Source of the DNA: SAR86 cluster bacterium
GTDB lineage: Bacteria > Pseudomonadota > Gammaproteobacteria > Magnimaribacterales > Magnimaribacteraceae
Length of the DNA: 64,000 bases
Assembly (NCBI GenBank): GCA_023703575.1
Contig: CP097969.1
Coordinates: forward strand, 1,397,517 to 1,461,516
Reading direction: 5' to 3'
The position numbers and the translations under genes are program-made. The notes beneath the pieces are model-generated. The model saw only the letters and a list, made by a program, of their open reading frames with translations, was not told the origin of the DNA and made no database searches. The number at the start of each line of letters is the position of its first letter. Within the stretch, counting starts at the first letter, position 1. Shown here piece by piece: positions 37,086 to 47,028 of this stretch.

Positions 37086-37162
37086 TGGTGGGCCCGGGAG
37101 GACTCGAACCTCCGACCAATGGATTATGAGTCCACTGCTCTAACCAACTGAGCTACAGGCCC
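37086..37162 (-). tRNA. tRNA-Ile2 (anticodon CAU, lysidine type)
   Basis: Complete 77-nt tRNA on the minus strand with encoded CCA. Anticodon loop CTCATAA gives CAU. The acceptor stem GGGCCTG/CGGGCCC supplies C4-G69 and C5-G68, the TilS recognition pairs that separate tRNA-Ile2 from elongator tRNA-Met. E. coli ileX also lies just beyond rpoD. Position 1 (37162) directly abuts the rpoD stop codon (37163-37165). Confidence 0.88.
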
Positions 37163-39034
37163 TTATTCGTCTAGGAAACCTTTCAAGTGAGAGGATCTAG
37201 TTGGGTGTCTTAATTTTCTCAATGCTTTAGCTTCTATTTGTCTAATTCTCTCTCGAGTTACATCAAACTGCTTACCGACTTCTTCCAGAGTATGATCAGT
37301 ATTCATTCCAATACCAAATCTCATCCTCAAAACCTTAGCTTCTCTTGCTGTAAGGCTGCCTAATATATCATCAGTAGCACCTTCAAGATTTTCTTCTATA
37401 GCCGCTATATCAGGTGCATCGATAGAAGTATCTTCAATAAAATCACCTAAGGTTGTATCTTCTTCATCTCCGATTGGGGTCTCGGTTGAAATCGGCTCTT
37501 TGGCTATTTTTAATACTCTTCTAACTTTATCTTCTGGAAGATCCATACGTTCACCCAGTTCTTCAGGGGTTGGTTCCCTTCCCATTTCTTGAACCATCTG
37601 ACGTGAAACACGATTAAGTTTGTTGATAGTTTCTATCATATGTACCGGTATACGAATAGTTCTTGCCTGATCAGCGATCGAACGAGTAATTGCCTGACGG
37701 ATCCACCAGGTGGCATAAGTAGAAAATTTATAGCCTCTTCTGTACTCAAATTTATCCACTGCTTTCATGAGGCCAATATTACCTTCTTGAATAAGATCTA
37801 AAAATTGGAGCCCTCTATTGGTGTATTTTTTGGCTATAGAAATTACCAGTCTAAGATTCGCTTCTACCATGTCTTTCTTAGCTCTACGTATTTTCGCTTC
37901 TCCTATAGACATCTTTCTATTTATATCTTTAATTTCACTGATAGGTAATTGAATAATTTTCTCGAGTTTAGAAAGCTTATTTTGTAACCTCACGATCTCA
38001 GCCAAATTTTCTTTTACTTCTTTTGCCCAAGGTTTTCTCGATTTAGCCATCTTTTCAGACCAAGAAGCGTTAGCTTCATTTCCAGCATAATCTTGGATAA
38101 ATTCTTTTCTTGGCATCTTCCCCCTCTTTACATAGATGGTAAAAAGATATTTTTCAACTTCTCTAATAATTTCAAGAGCGTCTCTTGCGGGATCAGCTAT
38201 AATTTCGAATTGAGTGGGAGATAATTTAAGAAATTGAAAAATTTCACCTAATTTTTCTTGTTCTTGAATAGCTGCTTTACTTGTTCTTGTTCTGGCACAA
38301 GCTTTATTCGTTTTATTGAATTGCCTTTTAAGTGAGCTAAAGCGTTTCTTGACTTCAACTGGATCAGGACCTGAGGCTTCATCTTCATCAGAATCACCCT
38401 TCTCTTCTTTCTCTTTCTTTTGAGCTAAAGCAGGTGGCGGAATACCCTCTTCTATATCCATAAATCCGACTAATACTTCCGATAACCTTCTATCTCCTGC
38501 TACAACCTCTTGATATTCATCTAAAATTCTATCGACAATACCCGGGTAGAAACAACATGCCTGCAATAGTTCTCGTGCGCCTTCTTCAATTCTTTTGGCT
38601 ATTGCTATTTCACCTTCCCTCGTAAGGAGATCTACTGTTCCCATTTCTCTCATATAGAGACGAACAGGATCAGTTGTCCTTCCTACCTCTGACTCAACAG
38701 TAGTCAATGTAGTTCTGGTATCTGCAATAGTTTCTGGGGCGGCCTCAGAATTGTCATCACCAGCAGAATTATTTGATTCAAGAACTTCTATACCAATGTC
38801 CATCAACATCTGAATAGTCTCTTCAACCTGATCAGGATCGGATATATCTTCAGGTAGCATGGAGTTTATGTCCTCGTAGGTAAGAAAACCTTGATCTTTT
38901 CCTTTATCTACAAGTTCTCTAAGCCCTGAGTTTTCTAAGTCTTCTTCTCCAAAAAGGGCTTCATCAGAGGCTTCAACAGCCTCTACTTCTTTTTCTTTTG
39001 ACTCAACGGGTGGATTTTTTGCTTTTCTTGCCAT
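37163..39034 (-). CDS. rpoD: RNA polymerase primary sigma factor RpoD (sigma-70)
   Basis: Housekeeping sigma factor (623 aa, normal length). Region 1.1 is acidic at the N-terminus; region 1.2 is [20 protein letters not shown]; region 2 includes [20 protein letters not shown] and [20 protein letters not shown]; region 3 [13 protein letters not shown]; and region 4 [18 protein letters not shown]. The stop codon directly abuts tRNA-Ile2. Starts 60 bp after dnaG on the same strand. Confidence 0.98.
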   Translation of the reverse strand: MARKAKNPPVESKEKEVEAVEASDEALFGEEDLENSGLRELVDKGKDQGFLTYEDINSMLPEDISDPDQVEETIQMLMDIGIEVLESNNSAGDDNSEAAPETIADTRTTLTTVESEVGRTTDPVRLYMREMGTVDLLTREGEIAIAKRIEEGARELLQACCFYPGIVDRILDEYQEVVAGDRRLSEVLVGFMDIEEGIPPPALAQKKEKEEKGDSDEDEASGPDPVEVKKRFSSLKRQFNKTNKACARTRTSKAAIQEQEKLGEIFQFLKLSPTQFEIIADPARDALEIIREVEKYLFTIYVKRGKMPRKEFIQDYAGNEANASWSEKMAKSRKPWAKEVKENLAEIVRLQNKLSKLEKIIQLPISEIKDINRKMSIGEAKIRRAKKDMVEANLRLVISIAKKYTNRGLQFLDLIQEGNIGLMKAVDKFEYRRGYKFSTYATWWIRQAITRSIADQARTIRIPVHMIETINKLNRVSRQMVQEMGREPTPEELGERMDLPEDKVRRVLKIAKEPISTETPIGDEEDTTLGDFIEDTSIDAPDIAAIEENLEGATDDILGSLTAREAKVLRMRFGIGMNTDHTLEEVGKQFDVTRERIRQIEAKALRKLRHPTRSSHLKGFLDE

Positions 39035-39094
39035 AACAAATTTTCAGGGTGGGCAATTATATTAGTTTTTTCCACAAAATGCCTCACTTTTAAT

Positions 39095-40915
39095 TTAATT
39101 AGCTTTTTGACTAAGTTCTCTTAATAGATTCTTCTCTGGCTCTTCAAGTCGATGAAGATTAGTCAACAAATGTTGTTGAAGCTCAAAAGTCTCATCCTCG
39201 GATAATTTTCCTGTTTCAAATATTTCTTTTAGTTCGATTATTCTTGTTATGGAATCCGATTTCCTCAATTTCGATATACAGTCATTCAAATAATCAATAG
39301 CATTTTGCTCATCTATAGCATCGTGTGTTGAAATCAATGCACCTATGAAAGAAGCTGATTCCTTATCCAGCGTGCTTAAGAGATCAGAAATACCTACATC
39401 AGGATTTTGTTTAAAAAATGACACTACTGTTATCATCAGCCGAACTTCAGGCTCATGAAAGTCACTAAACTTTTCAAGATTATTGATCTGATTAGCCAAG
39501 TAGGGATAAGTTAGAACTAAAGATAAAATTTTAGATCCCAATAAGGTAGAGTCATAACTTATTCTATCTTCTCCAAGATCAGCTTTTGAATTTTTGATTT
39601 CACGTCTGGGATAACTTATTTTTTTGCTATGAGTTTTGATATCTTTAATTTCTAAACCTGTTAGCTTAGAAACCTCGCCTTCCAATAATTTCTTAATCGA
39701 ACTTTCTTGCATGCCAGAAAGTAATTCCATAGCTTTAGAGGCCAGTGAAGCTTTCTGTTCTAGTGAAGTGACTTCAGATGCCATGGTTAATCTATCTATA
39801 AAATATTCAGATAATAATGTTGCATTATTAGATTTTGCTTTCAATTCCTCAACAGAATTTTTTTCTAACAAACTAGCAGGATCCTCTCCTTCAGGTAGAA
39901 ATAAAAATTTTATCGTTTTACCATCGGTTACAGCTGGTAAGACATTTTTAAGAGCACCCCATGCAGCTCCTCTTCCGGCATCATCACCGTCAAAGCAAAA
40001 AATTATTTCGTTCACTATTTGTAATAGCTTTTGAATGTGAAATCTGTTCGTTGCAATTCCTAGTGTGGCAACTGAATTTGTCATGCCATGTTCATACATA
40101 GCTATAGAATCCATATAACCTTCGACTACAAAAATTTCTTTTATGTCTTTTCTAAATTCTAAGGCCTCATAAAATCCATAAAGTTCTCTATTTTTCTGAA
40201 AAACTGGGGTTTCTCCCGTATTTAAATATTTTGGTTGATCCTCGGGATTCATGACTCTGCCACCAAAACCAACCACTCTGCCTTTCCGATCTTTTATTGG
40301 AAACATCAACCTATCCCTAAAGAAATCAAATAACTTTTCATCTTTATTTTTTTTTGATAAACCTGCTTTGATTAGAACTTCTTCTTTTATGCCTTTATTT
40401 AGCATTTCTTTAGATAGTGCATCCCATGAATTACTAGCATATCCTAAAGAAAATTTTCTACAGACTTCACTCGAAATCTTTCTATTGTTAAGTATGTAAT
40501 TTCGAACATGTTCCGAATCCTTAGAATCTGATAGATTCTTTTCAAAAATCTCCATTGCCATTTCTAATGCAGCGTATAAGGGGTCTTTTTCACTTGTAAA
40601 TGACTGGTTATTTTCATAGGGAACTTCCACACCAGCTCTAGCTGCCAATGCCTCTATGGATTCGATAAAATCATATCCTTGATAGGACTGTAAAAAACCA
40701 ATCACATTCCCTGTAGCTCTGCACTTAAAACAATAATAAAATTGTTTCTGGTCACTGACACTGAATGAGGGATTTTTTCCATCATCACAAAAAGGACATT
40801 GACCAAAATGGTCTTTACCTTTCTTTTTCAGGGGTAAAAAGGATTCCACTAGAGAAACAATATCAGTCATGTCTACGATTTCTCTAATGAAGTCTTTTGG
40901 TATAGAACCTGACAT
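39095..40915 (-). CDS. dnaG: DNA primase DnaG
   Basis: Primase making RNA primers for replication (606 aa). Zinc ribbon residues are Cys40, Cys43, Cys62 and Cys65, in CPFC and YYCFKC; the usual CHC2 His (CPFH) is Cys here. The TOPRIM domain shows FVVEGYMDSIAMYEHG and FCFDGDDAGRGAA with the acidic metal ligands. The C-terminal helicase-binding domain is shorter and divergent, as common. It overlaps or touches the ruvX stop (1 base) upstream, and precedes rpoD. Confidence 0.96.
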   Translation of the reverse strand: MSGSIPKDFIREIVDMTDIVSLVESFLPLKKKGKDHFGQCPFCDDGKNPSFSVSDQKQFYYCFKCRATGNVIGFLQSYQGYDFIESIEALAARAGVEVPYENNQSFTSEKDPLYAALEMAMEIFEKNLSDSKDSEHVRNYILNNRKISSEVCRKFSLGYASNSWDALSKEMLNKGIKEEVLIKAGLSKKNKDEKLFDFFRDRLMFPIKDRKGRVVGFGGRVMNPEDQPKYLNTGETPVFQKNRELYGFYEALEFRKDIKEIFVVEGYMDSIAMYEHGMTNSVATLGIATNRFHIQKLLQIVNEIIFCFDGDDAGRGAAWGALKNVLPAVTDGKTIKFLFLPEGEDPASLLEKNSVEELKAKSNNATLLSEYFIDRLTMASEVTSLEQKASLASKAMELLSGMQESSIKKLLEGEVSKLTGLEIKDIKTHSKKISYPRREIKNSKADLGEDRISYDSTLLGSKILSLVLTYPYLANQINNLEKFSDFHEPEVRLMITVVSFFKQNPDVGISDLLSTLDKESASFIGALISTHDAIDEQNAIDYLNDCISKLRKSDSITRIIELKEIFETGKLSEDETFELQQHLLTNLHRLEEPEKNLLRELSQKAN

Positions 40916-41340
40916 TAATACTTGCCCCTAAACCAATCTTCCAAAATAATTTGTGCAGAAATACTATGTTTATTTCTTGAATCTTTTATTCCCATCTGGA
41001 TATTTTCTAACCTTTCTTTAGCCTCTCTACTGGATAATCTCTCATCGGTTTTTTCTATACTGATATCATATCTTTTGCTGAGAACAGTAGAAAATTTATC
41101 GGATGAATCTTGAATCTTGCTCCTAGTTCCATCCATATTTAGTGGATCGCCTACAACAAATAGATCAGGATTCCATTCTTTGACGATCATATCTAATTCT
41201 ACCCAATCAGGTAAGCCGTCATTTGCATGAATAGAGTAAAATGTCGATGCTGTTTCAGTTATTTCTTGTCCTATCGCAATACCAATATTTTTAGTACCAA
41301 AATCAAAAGCCATTATCACTCTAGGAGAATCTTTGCTCAT
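40915..41340 (-). CDS. ruvX: RuvX/YqgF RNase H-fold nuclease
   Basis: Putative pre-16S rRNA nuclease/Holliday-junction resolvase fold (141 aa). Acidic motif IMAFDFGTKNIGIAIGQ and a second VVGDPLNMDGTRS, with EKTDERLSSREAKERL at the C-terminus, all match YqgF. It overlaps gshB by 4 bp upstream, an arrangement of the gammaproteobacterial gshB-yqgE-yqgF cluster, but yqgE is missing. It touches dnaG by one base. Confidence 0.95.
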   Translation of the reverse strand: MSKDSPRVIMAFDFGTKNIGIAIGQEITETASTFYSIHANDGLPDWVELDMIVKEWNPDLFVVGDPLNMDGTRSKIQDSSDKFSTVLSKRYDISIEKTDERLSSREAKERLENIQMGIKDSRNKHSISAQIILEDWFRGKY

Positions 41341-42317
41341 TTAGAAAATTCTTCTACCGATTCAATAAAAATTTCGGCTACGTCAATATCACAAAGCTCT
41401 TTGTATTCCTTAAAGCATGTTGGACTTGTTACATTTATCTCTGTTAAATAATCTCCAATAATATCAAGACCTACTAATAAAAGTCCTTTTTTCACTAATG
41501 ATGGGCCTAGTTCTTCACATATCCACAAGTCTCTTTCTGATAGAGACTTTGCAACCGCAGAAGCGCCTGCAGCTAAATTACCTCGAAGCTCACCTTCTGC
41601 AGGCACTCTAGCAATTGAAGCATTCATGGGTTTTCCATTCACAATGAGAATACGTTTATCTCCTTCAGATATTTCAGGTATGAATTCTTGGATCATGACC
41701 TTTTCAGTGAATTGATCAGTTATTGTTTCTAAAATGACATTTAAATTTGGATCATTAGACTTCACTCTAAAAATAGAAGCTCCACCCATTCCGTCTAATG
41801 GCTTAATGACAGTATCTTTATTTTCCAGTACAAAATCGGTTAGAAAATCTTTTCGGCTTGTAACAAGGTGCCTAGTGCAACATTGAGGAAATTCGGAGGC
41901 GTAAACCTTCTCATTACAGTCTCTCAAGCTTCTAGGATTATTAAAGATATTAACTCCTTGTCTTTCAGCCATTTCTAAAACGTAAGTGTTGTAAATATAT
42001 CCTGAATTAAAAGGAGGATCTTGCCTCATTAAAATTGAATCTAGTTCGCTAAGTTCAATTATTATTTCCTCTTCTTTGGTAAACCAGTCAGAGGGATTAT
42101 TTCTAACCTCTAATTTATTGGAACTTGCATAGGGAATACCCGAATCAATGAATAAAGAATCAGGAGTGATATAAATGATTTCATGACCTTTTCTTTGAGC
42201 TTCTATCATCATCGCTAAAGTACTATCTTTTTTAAAATTAATAGTCTCGATGGGATCCATAACAACACCTAGCTTCATCTTTAGTCTGACTCCTGAATTA
42301 AAATTCTTTTGCAGCAT
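41337..42317 (-). CDS. gshB: Glutathione synthetase
   Basis: ATP-grasp enzyme (about 326 aa; probable start at the internal MKLGVVMDPIETI Met, 42279) ligating gamma-glutamylcysteine and glycine to glutathione. Motifs are IKPLDGMGGASIFRV, VMIQEFIPEISEGDKRIL and NVTSPTCFKE (usual T-S-P-T). The longer frame would overlap rsmE by 20 bp. Glutathione fits the GST-like protein and the oxidative stress genes nearby. Next gene ruvX overlaps by 4 bp. Confidence 0.96.
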   Translation of the reverse strand: MLQKNFNSGVRLKMKLGVVMDPIETINFKKDSTLAMMIEAQRKGHEIIYITPDSLFIDSGIPYASSNKLEVRNNPSDWFTKEEEIIIELSELDSILMRQDPPFNSGYIYNTYVLEMAERQGVNIFNNPRSLRDCNEKVYASEFPQCCTRHLVTSRKDFLTDFVLENKDTVIKPLDGMGGASIFRVKSNDPNLNVILETITDQFTEKVMIQEFIPEISEGDKRILIVNGKPMNASIARVPAEGELRGNLAAGASAVAKSLSERDLWICEELGPSLVKKGLLLVGLDIIGDYLTEINVTSPTCFKEYKELCDIDVAEIFIESVEEFSK

Positions 42318-43032
42318 ATCTTAAAGCACTTATAACTGATATTGCTGCAGTTTCTGCTCTTAAAATACGTGATCCTATAGTAACAGGAATAAAACCTACC
42401 TCTTTCAAACCCCCAATCTCCTTCTGAGTGAAATCACCCTCAGGACCAATAGCGATTGAAATAGAATCTTTTATTTCTATTTCTGACAACATTATTTCTG
42501 CATCTGGATAGAGAACTATCTTAATATCTGAGTTGATTCCCAAAGACCAATCCTCGATCTTAAGAGGCTTAGTTATTTCGGGAATCCAATTCTCGCCACA
42601 TTGCGCGCATGCTCCTCTAGCTATTTGATTCCATTTTTCTATTCTTTTTTCTAAATTAACATTTGTTCTATTTACTGTGACTCTTTCAGTCAACAAGGGC
42701 GAAAAGCTCCCAACACCTAATTCTGTAGCTTTTTGGACTGTTAAGTTAAAAGGATCATTCTTTATCAGAGACTGACCTAAATTAATTTGAATTCCATGTC
42801 TATTAGATAGTGGATAATTTTCTATGATTAAAATCTTAAGAATTTTCTTTTCAATATCTAGAATCTCAGCTAAAGCCGAGCTCCCCTTCCCATCGAAAAC
42901 TGTAAACCTATCCCCAGCTCTTTTCCTAAGAACATTAAGTTCATGATGAAAATCTTTTTTATATAGTGATATAACTTCCCCTTCAATATAGGGAAGATCT
43001 AGAAATGTTCTTGTATATTCGTTATTACTCAT
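42298..43032 (-). CDS. rsmE: 16S rRNA (uracil1498-N3)-methyltransferase RsmE
   Basis: SPOUT-family rRNA methyltransferase (244 aa). N-terminal PUA-like start (RTFLDLPYIEGEVISLYKKD) and the knot region ISIAIGPEGDFTQKEIGG and RILRAETAAISVISALRY are diagnostic. Modifies U1498 of 16S rRNA. First gene of the rsmE-gshB-ruvX-dnaG-rpoD-tRNA run on this strand, divergent from fis. Confidence 0.96.
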   Translation of the reverse strand: MSNNEYTRTFLDLPYIEGEVISLYKKDFHHELNVLRKRAGDRFTVFDGKGSSALAEILDIEKKILKILIIENYPLSNRHGIQINLGQSLIKNDPFNLTVQKATELGVGSFSPLLTERVTVNRTNVNLEKRIEKWNQIARGACAQCGENWIPEITKPLKIEDWSLGINSDIKIVLYPDAEIMLSEIEIKDSISIAIGPEGDFTQKEIGGLKEVGFIPVTIGSRILRAETAAISVISALRYAAKEF

Positions 43033-43106
43033 TGAAGGGTATATTAAATCATCAAATCTATTTTTAAGGCATCGTAAAAAAAGTGTTCAATATTTCACTA
43101 AACTCC

Positions 43107-43134
43107 TTGAAAGAAAAAATATGTTGGGTATTAT
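43107..43134 (+). promoter_or_regulatory. Candidate sigma-70 promoter for fis-purH-purD-coq7
   Basis: TTGAAA (43107-43112) and TATTAT (43129-43134), each 5 of 6 consensus bases, are separated by 16 bp. They lie about 44 bp before the fis start in the rsmE/fis divergent gap. No other convincing pair is seen for this operon. Confidence 0.42.
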
Positions 43135-43177
43135 TCTTAATCCCTTCAGTAAATAAAGATGACGAAAATTTAGTAAA

Positions 43178-43441
43178 GTGACAAAGAACAAGAAAAAGAA
43201 ATTCAACGGTGAAGGCAAGCAGTTAAGTCATCAAGTTTCCAAAAGTATGCACAAGTATTTCGAGCAGTTAGACGGCGAAAATCCTACTGATATTTACAAT
43301 ATGGTTTTAAAAGAAGTTGAACTTCCTCTGCTAGAGATAGTAATGAAGCAGTGTGGTGATAATCAATCAAAGGCCAGTAAGATATTAGGCATAAATAGAG
43401 GTACCCTTAGAACTAAACTAAAGGAACATAATCTACTCTAA
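43178..43441 (+). CDS. fis: Fis-family nucleoid/transcription protein
   Basis: DNA-bending helix-turn-helix protein (87 aa). The C-terminal [25 protein letters not shown] matches Fis (E. coli [23 protein letters not shown]), described here by its key residues. The start is GTG 43178; an earlier ATG at 43159 meets a stop at once. The gene normally follows dusB; dusB is absent here, but fis-purH-purD order is as in Pseudomonas. It precedes purH by 7 bp, so promoter strength sets both. Confidence 0.93.
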   Translation: [87 protein letters not shown]

Positions 43442-43448
43442 ACTATAG

Positions 43449-45017
43449 ATGGCTCAAACTGCCAACCCAAAGATTAAAAGAGCTTTAGTAAGTGTGTCTG
43501 ATAAAGAAGGCATCGTAGATTTTTGTTCATCTTTATCTAATGATTTTGGGATAGAAATTATTTCTACAGGAGGTACTCTAAAAACCCTATTAGATGCCGG
43601 AATCAAAGCAATAGATATTTCTAAACATACTGGATTTCCTGAAATGATGGATGGGAGAGTTAAAACCCTTCATCCCAAAGTGCACGGAGGAATACTTGCC
43701 AGAAGAGATATCGATCAGCAAGTCATGTTAGAAAATGAGATAAAAGCAATCGACTTAGTAATTGTAAATCTTTATCCATTTATTGAAACCATCGCAAAAG
43801 AAAATACTACTCTAGAGACTGCAATTGAAAATATTGATATCGGTGGACCTAGTATGGTTAGGTCAGCCGCAAAAAATAATTTATATGTGGGCGTGGTAGT
43901 GGAGCCAAATGATTATGAAAGGATACTTCAAGAGATTAAAGATAATGAGGGGTCACTTACTTTAGATACTAGAAGAAATTTAGCGGCTAAAGCATTTAGC
44001 CATACAGCAAATTATGATTCAGCTATCTCGGATTACCTCAACCACAAACAAAAAACGAAACCGGGGCATTTGTTTGGCAGATATCAACTTAAACAAGAAC
44101 TAAGATATGGTGAGAATCCGCATCAATCTGCAGCCTTCTACGTCAATACAAGTCAGTCCAAGGGAAATAACGTCTCATCTGCCAAACAGATACAAGGCAA
44201 AGAACTTTCCTACAATAATATTGCGGATACAGATGCTGCCTACGAATGTGTGAAAGTTTTTTCTGAACCGGCTTGCGTTATAGTAAAACATGCCAATCCT
44301 TGTGGAATAGCACTTGGGTCTAATATTAAAGAAGCATATGAAAAAGCTTTTGCTTCAGATGAAACATCAGCGTTTGGCGGAATAATAGCTTTTAATCGCT
44401 CTCTTGATCAATCTACCACTAAAAAAATTATTGAAAATCAGTTTGTGGAGGTAATTATTGCTCCAGGAGTAGATCATCAGGCACGTGAAATCCTATCTAA
44501 AAAAGAAAATGTCAGACTTTTAGATACAGAGGAATTGGGTGAACCTACAAAAGAACCAAAAATATTGAGTGTTAATGGTGGATTATTAATCCAAGATAAT
44601 GACTCAGCGGTTATCACGAGTGCAGATCTAGAATTAGTATCTAGCCGTAAACCAAGTAAAGACGAAATAGACAACTGTCTTTTCGCTTGGAAAGTATGTA
44701 AGTTTGTTAAATCAAATGCCATTGTGTATACAAAAGATTATCAAACAATTGGCATAGGTGCCGGACAAATGAGTAGGATTGATAGTGCAGAGATAGCAGC
44801 CTCTAAGGCGGAAGAAAGAGGTTTTGAAACACAAGGATGCTCTATGGCGTCTGATGCTTTCTTTCCTTTCAGAGATGGAATTGATGCCGCAGCTAAAATA
44901 GGGATCACATCTGTCATCCAGCCAGGAGGTTCGATGCGCGATCAAGAAGTAATTGATGCTGCTAATGAAGCGGGTATGGCCATGCTATTCACCGGCGTGA
45001 GACACTTTAGACATTGA
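43449..45017 (+). CDS. purH: Bifunctional AICAR transformylase/IMP cyclohydrolase
   Basis: Last two steps of IMP synthesis (522 aa). N-terminal cyclohydrolase domain: [15 protein letters not shown] and [22 protein letters not shown]-terminal transformylase: [21 protein letters not shown] and [15 protein letters not shown]. Length and domain order are standard. Follows fis and is 3 bp before purD. Confidence 0.98.
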   Translation: MAQTANPKIKRALVSVSDKEGIVDFCSSLSNDFGIEIISTGGTLKTLLDAGIKAIDISKHTGFPEMMDGRVKTLHPKVHGGILARRDIDQQVMLENEIKAIDLVIVNLYPFIETIAKENTTLETAIENIDIGGPSMVRSAAKNNLYVGVVVEPNDYERILQEIKDNEGSLTLDTRRNLAAKAFSHTANYDSAISDYLNHKQKTKPGHLFGRYQLKQELRYGENPHQSAAFYVNTSQSKGNNVSSAKQIQGKELSYNNIADTDAAYECVKVFSEPACVIVKHANPCGIALGSNIKEAYEKAFASDETSAFGGIIAFNRSLDQSTTKKIIENQFVEVIIAPGVDHQAREILSKKENVRLLDTEELGEPTKEPKILSVNGGLLIQDNDSAVITSADLELVSSRKPSKDEIDNCLFAWKVCKFVKSNAIVYTKDYQTIGIGAGQMSRIDSAEIAASKAEERGFETQGCSMASDAFFPFRDGIDAAAKIGITSVIQPGGSMRDQEVIDAANEAGMAMLFTGVRHFRH

Positions 45018-45020
45018 TAA

Positions 45021-46307
45021 ATGAAGGTCTTGATAGTTGGGTCAGGTGGAAGAGAACACGCTCTATCGTGGAAAATATCTAAAAGCCCCTTGGTTAAAAA
45101 AATTTTTGTTGCTCCTGGAAATGGGGGAACAGAATTGGAAAATTCTATTATCAATATTGATATACAAGCTGATGATATTGAAGAATTGGTACAGTTTGCC
45201 ATCAATAAACAAATCGACTTGACTGTCATTGGACCCGAAAATCCTTTGGTCAATGGAATAACTGATAAATTCGAAGAATCAGGATTAAGGTGTTTTGGGC
45301 CATCAAAAGGAGCCGCACAACTTGAAGGGTCAAAGGAGTTCATGAAGGATTTCCTTAGAAAATATAATATCCCTACGGCAGAATATTCCTCGTTCACCGA
45401 CTCCATTAAAGCAATCGACTATGTAAGAGAAAAAGGATGCCCTATTGTAATAAAAGCTGATGGTCTAGCTGCTGGAAAAGGTGTAACAATTGCAAATAAT
45501 ATTGATGAGGCCAAAGAAGCAATAGATCTGGCGCTAGAATCTGAAATTTTTGGAGAAGCCGGAAGAAAAATTGTAATAGAGGAGTTCCTAAACGGAGAAG
45601 AAGCGAGTTTTATCGTAATGACCGATGGGATTAATGCTATTCCGTTTCCTTCTTCACAAGATCACAAAGCAAGAGATGAAAAGGATAGAGGACCAAATAC
45701 CGGTGGTATGGGTGCATATTCTCCAGCACCAGTAGTTGATAGCATTGTCCATGAGAAAATCATGCAAGATGTAATTTATCCTACGCTAAATGGTTTGCGA
45801 GAAGAGGGATATAAGTATGTTGGTTTTTTATATGCCGGGATGATGATAGATCAAGATAAAAATCTAAAAGTACTCGAATTTAATTGCCGTTTTGGTGATC
45901 CTGAGACGCAACCCATAATGATGAGACTCAAATCGGATCTAGCTGACCTTTGTTTTAAAGCATGTGAAAGTGATCTTAGTAATGAAACGCTTGAGTGGGA
46001 TGAAAAAAAATCTCTAGGAGTGGTGATTGCTGCAGAGGGATATCCTTCAAAGTATGAAATAAATAAAAAGATTAAAAACATCCCTTCAGAAAAAAATGAT
46101 CTTAAGGTTTTCCATGCCGGTACTAGATTCCAAGAAGATAGCTTAACTTCAAATGGAGGAAGGGTAATGTGCGTCACTGCACTGGGCTCTTCAATTCAAT
46201 CTGCTCAAAAAAAAGTTTATAATGCGATATCTGAAATTGCATATGAAGATGCTTTTTACAGAAAAGATATAGGTTACAGAGCAATAGATAGAGAAAAAGA
46301 AAAATGA
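45021..46307 (+). CDS. purD: Phosphoribosylamine-glycine ligase
   Basis: ATP-grasp GAR synthetase (428 aa), second step of purine synthesis. LIVGSGGREHALSWKISKSP at the N-terminus, IKADGLAAGKGVTIA in the ATP-grasp fold, PSSQDHKARDEKDRGPNTGGMGAY and the metal site LEFNCRFGDPETQPI are intact. Overlaps coq7 by ATGA. Confidence 0.98.
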   Translation: MKVLIVGSGGREHALSWKISKSPLVKKIFVAPGNGGTELENSIINIDIQADDIEELVQFAINKQIDLTVIGPENPLVNGITDKFEESGLRCFGPSKGAAQLEGSKEFMKDFLRKYNIPTAEYSSFTDSIKAIDYVREKGCPIVIKADGLAAGKGVTIANNIDEAKEAIDLALESEIFGEAGRKIVIEEFLNGEEASFIVMTDGINAIPFPSSQDHKARDEKDRGPNTGGMGAYSPAPVVDSIVHEKIMQDVIYPTLNGLREEGYKYVGFLYAGMMIDQDKNLKVLEFNCRFGDPETQPIMMRLKSDLADLCFKACESDLSNETLEWDEKKSLGVVIAAEGYPSKYEINKKIKNIPSEKNDLKVFHAGTRFQEDSLTSNGGRVMCVTALGSSIQSAQKKVYNAISEIAYEDAFYRKDIGYRAIDREKEK

Positions 46308-46933
46308 GCTTAATAGATAAATTTATCACTGAGATCGATAAAGGTTTGAAGTTTTCTACACATAACTACCAGAAAGAATCGAGGCAGTATCCTGCACAAA
46401 ACATTGATAAAGACTCTTTGAATGAACTTGAAAGAAGTATTTCTGCAAGCCTGATGAGAATAAATCATGCTGGTGAAGTTTCTGCTCAAGGCTTATATAG
46501 AGGCCAGGCCCTAACGGCTAGACTTGATGGCACTAGAGAAAAAATGGATGAAGCGGCTGAAGAGGAACTTGATCATTTGGCATGGTGCAATAAAAGACTT
46601 GAAGAACTTGATGAGAAACCAAGTATTTTCAATCCTATCTGGTATGGACTATCTTTCACTATGGGGGCAATTGCTGGCATGGCTGGAGATAAATGGAGTT
46701 TAGGTTTTGTCCATGAAACAGAAGAGCAAGTTGTTAAGCATCTGAAAAGTCATATGGATAGGATTCCAGCTAGCGACGCAAGGACTGCTTCAATTCTAGA
46801 ACAAATGGCCATTGACGAAGCACATCATAGCGAAGAAGCTCTACAATCAGGTGCTGTTGAGTTACCTGATAATGTAAAAAAACTAATGGCTGGCATTGCT
46901 AAAATAATGACTAAATCCAGTTATTATGTTTAG
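46304..46933 (+). CDS. coq7: 2-nonaprenyl-3-methyl-6-methoxy-1,4-benzoquinol hydroxylase Coq7
   Basis: Di-iron hydroxylase of ubiquinone synthesis (209 aa). Iron ligands appear as two E...ExxH sets: MRINHAGEVSAQG, EEELDHLAW, ETEEQVVKHL and IDEAHHSEEAL. Membrane-facing hydrophobic helix about GLSFTMGAIAGMAG. Placement after purD suggests a single transcript, with ATGA coupling. Ubiquinone implies aerobic respiration. Confidence 0.95.
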   Translation: MSLIDKFITEIDKGLKFSTHNYQKESRQYPAQNIDKDSLNELERSISASLMRINHAGEVSAQGLYRGQALTARLDGTREKMDEAAEEELDHLAWCNKRLEELDEKPSIFNPIWYGLSFTMGAIAGMAGDKWSLGFVHETEEQVVKHLKSHMDRIPASDARTASILEQMAIDEAHHSEEALQSGAVELPDNVKKLMAGIAKIMTKSSYYV

Positions 46934-47028
46934 TAAAAAATTATTTTTAAATTACCCATTGCTAATTAAATCTACACAGGTATAGTTGCGCGCGTAGCAA
47001 TTATGCTATGTTTTTTGAAAAGGATAAT

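Noticed and set aside
37086-37162. Elongator tRNA-Met for the CAU tRNA
   Set aside because: The acceptor stem has C4-G69 and C5-G68, the TilS identity pairs, and lies by rpoD as E. coli ileX does; tRNA-Ile2 fits better.
44942-45406. 154-codon open frame antisense across the purH/purD junction
   Set aside because: It lies wholly opposite conserved purine genes and shows no protein-like features.
47008-47028. ATG 47008 as the RRM protein start
   Set aside because: ATG 47029 has a better ribosome binding site and directly begins the RRM (NIYVGN).
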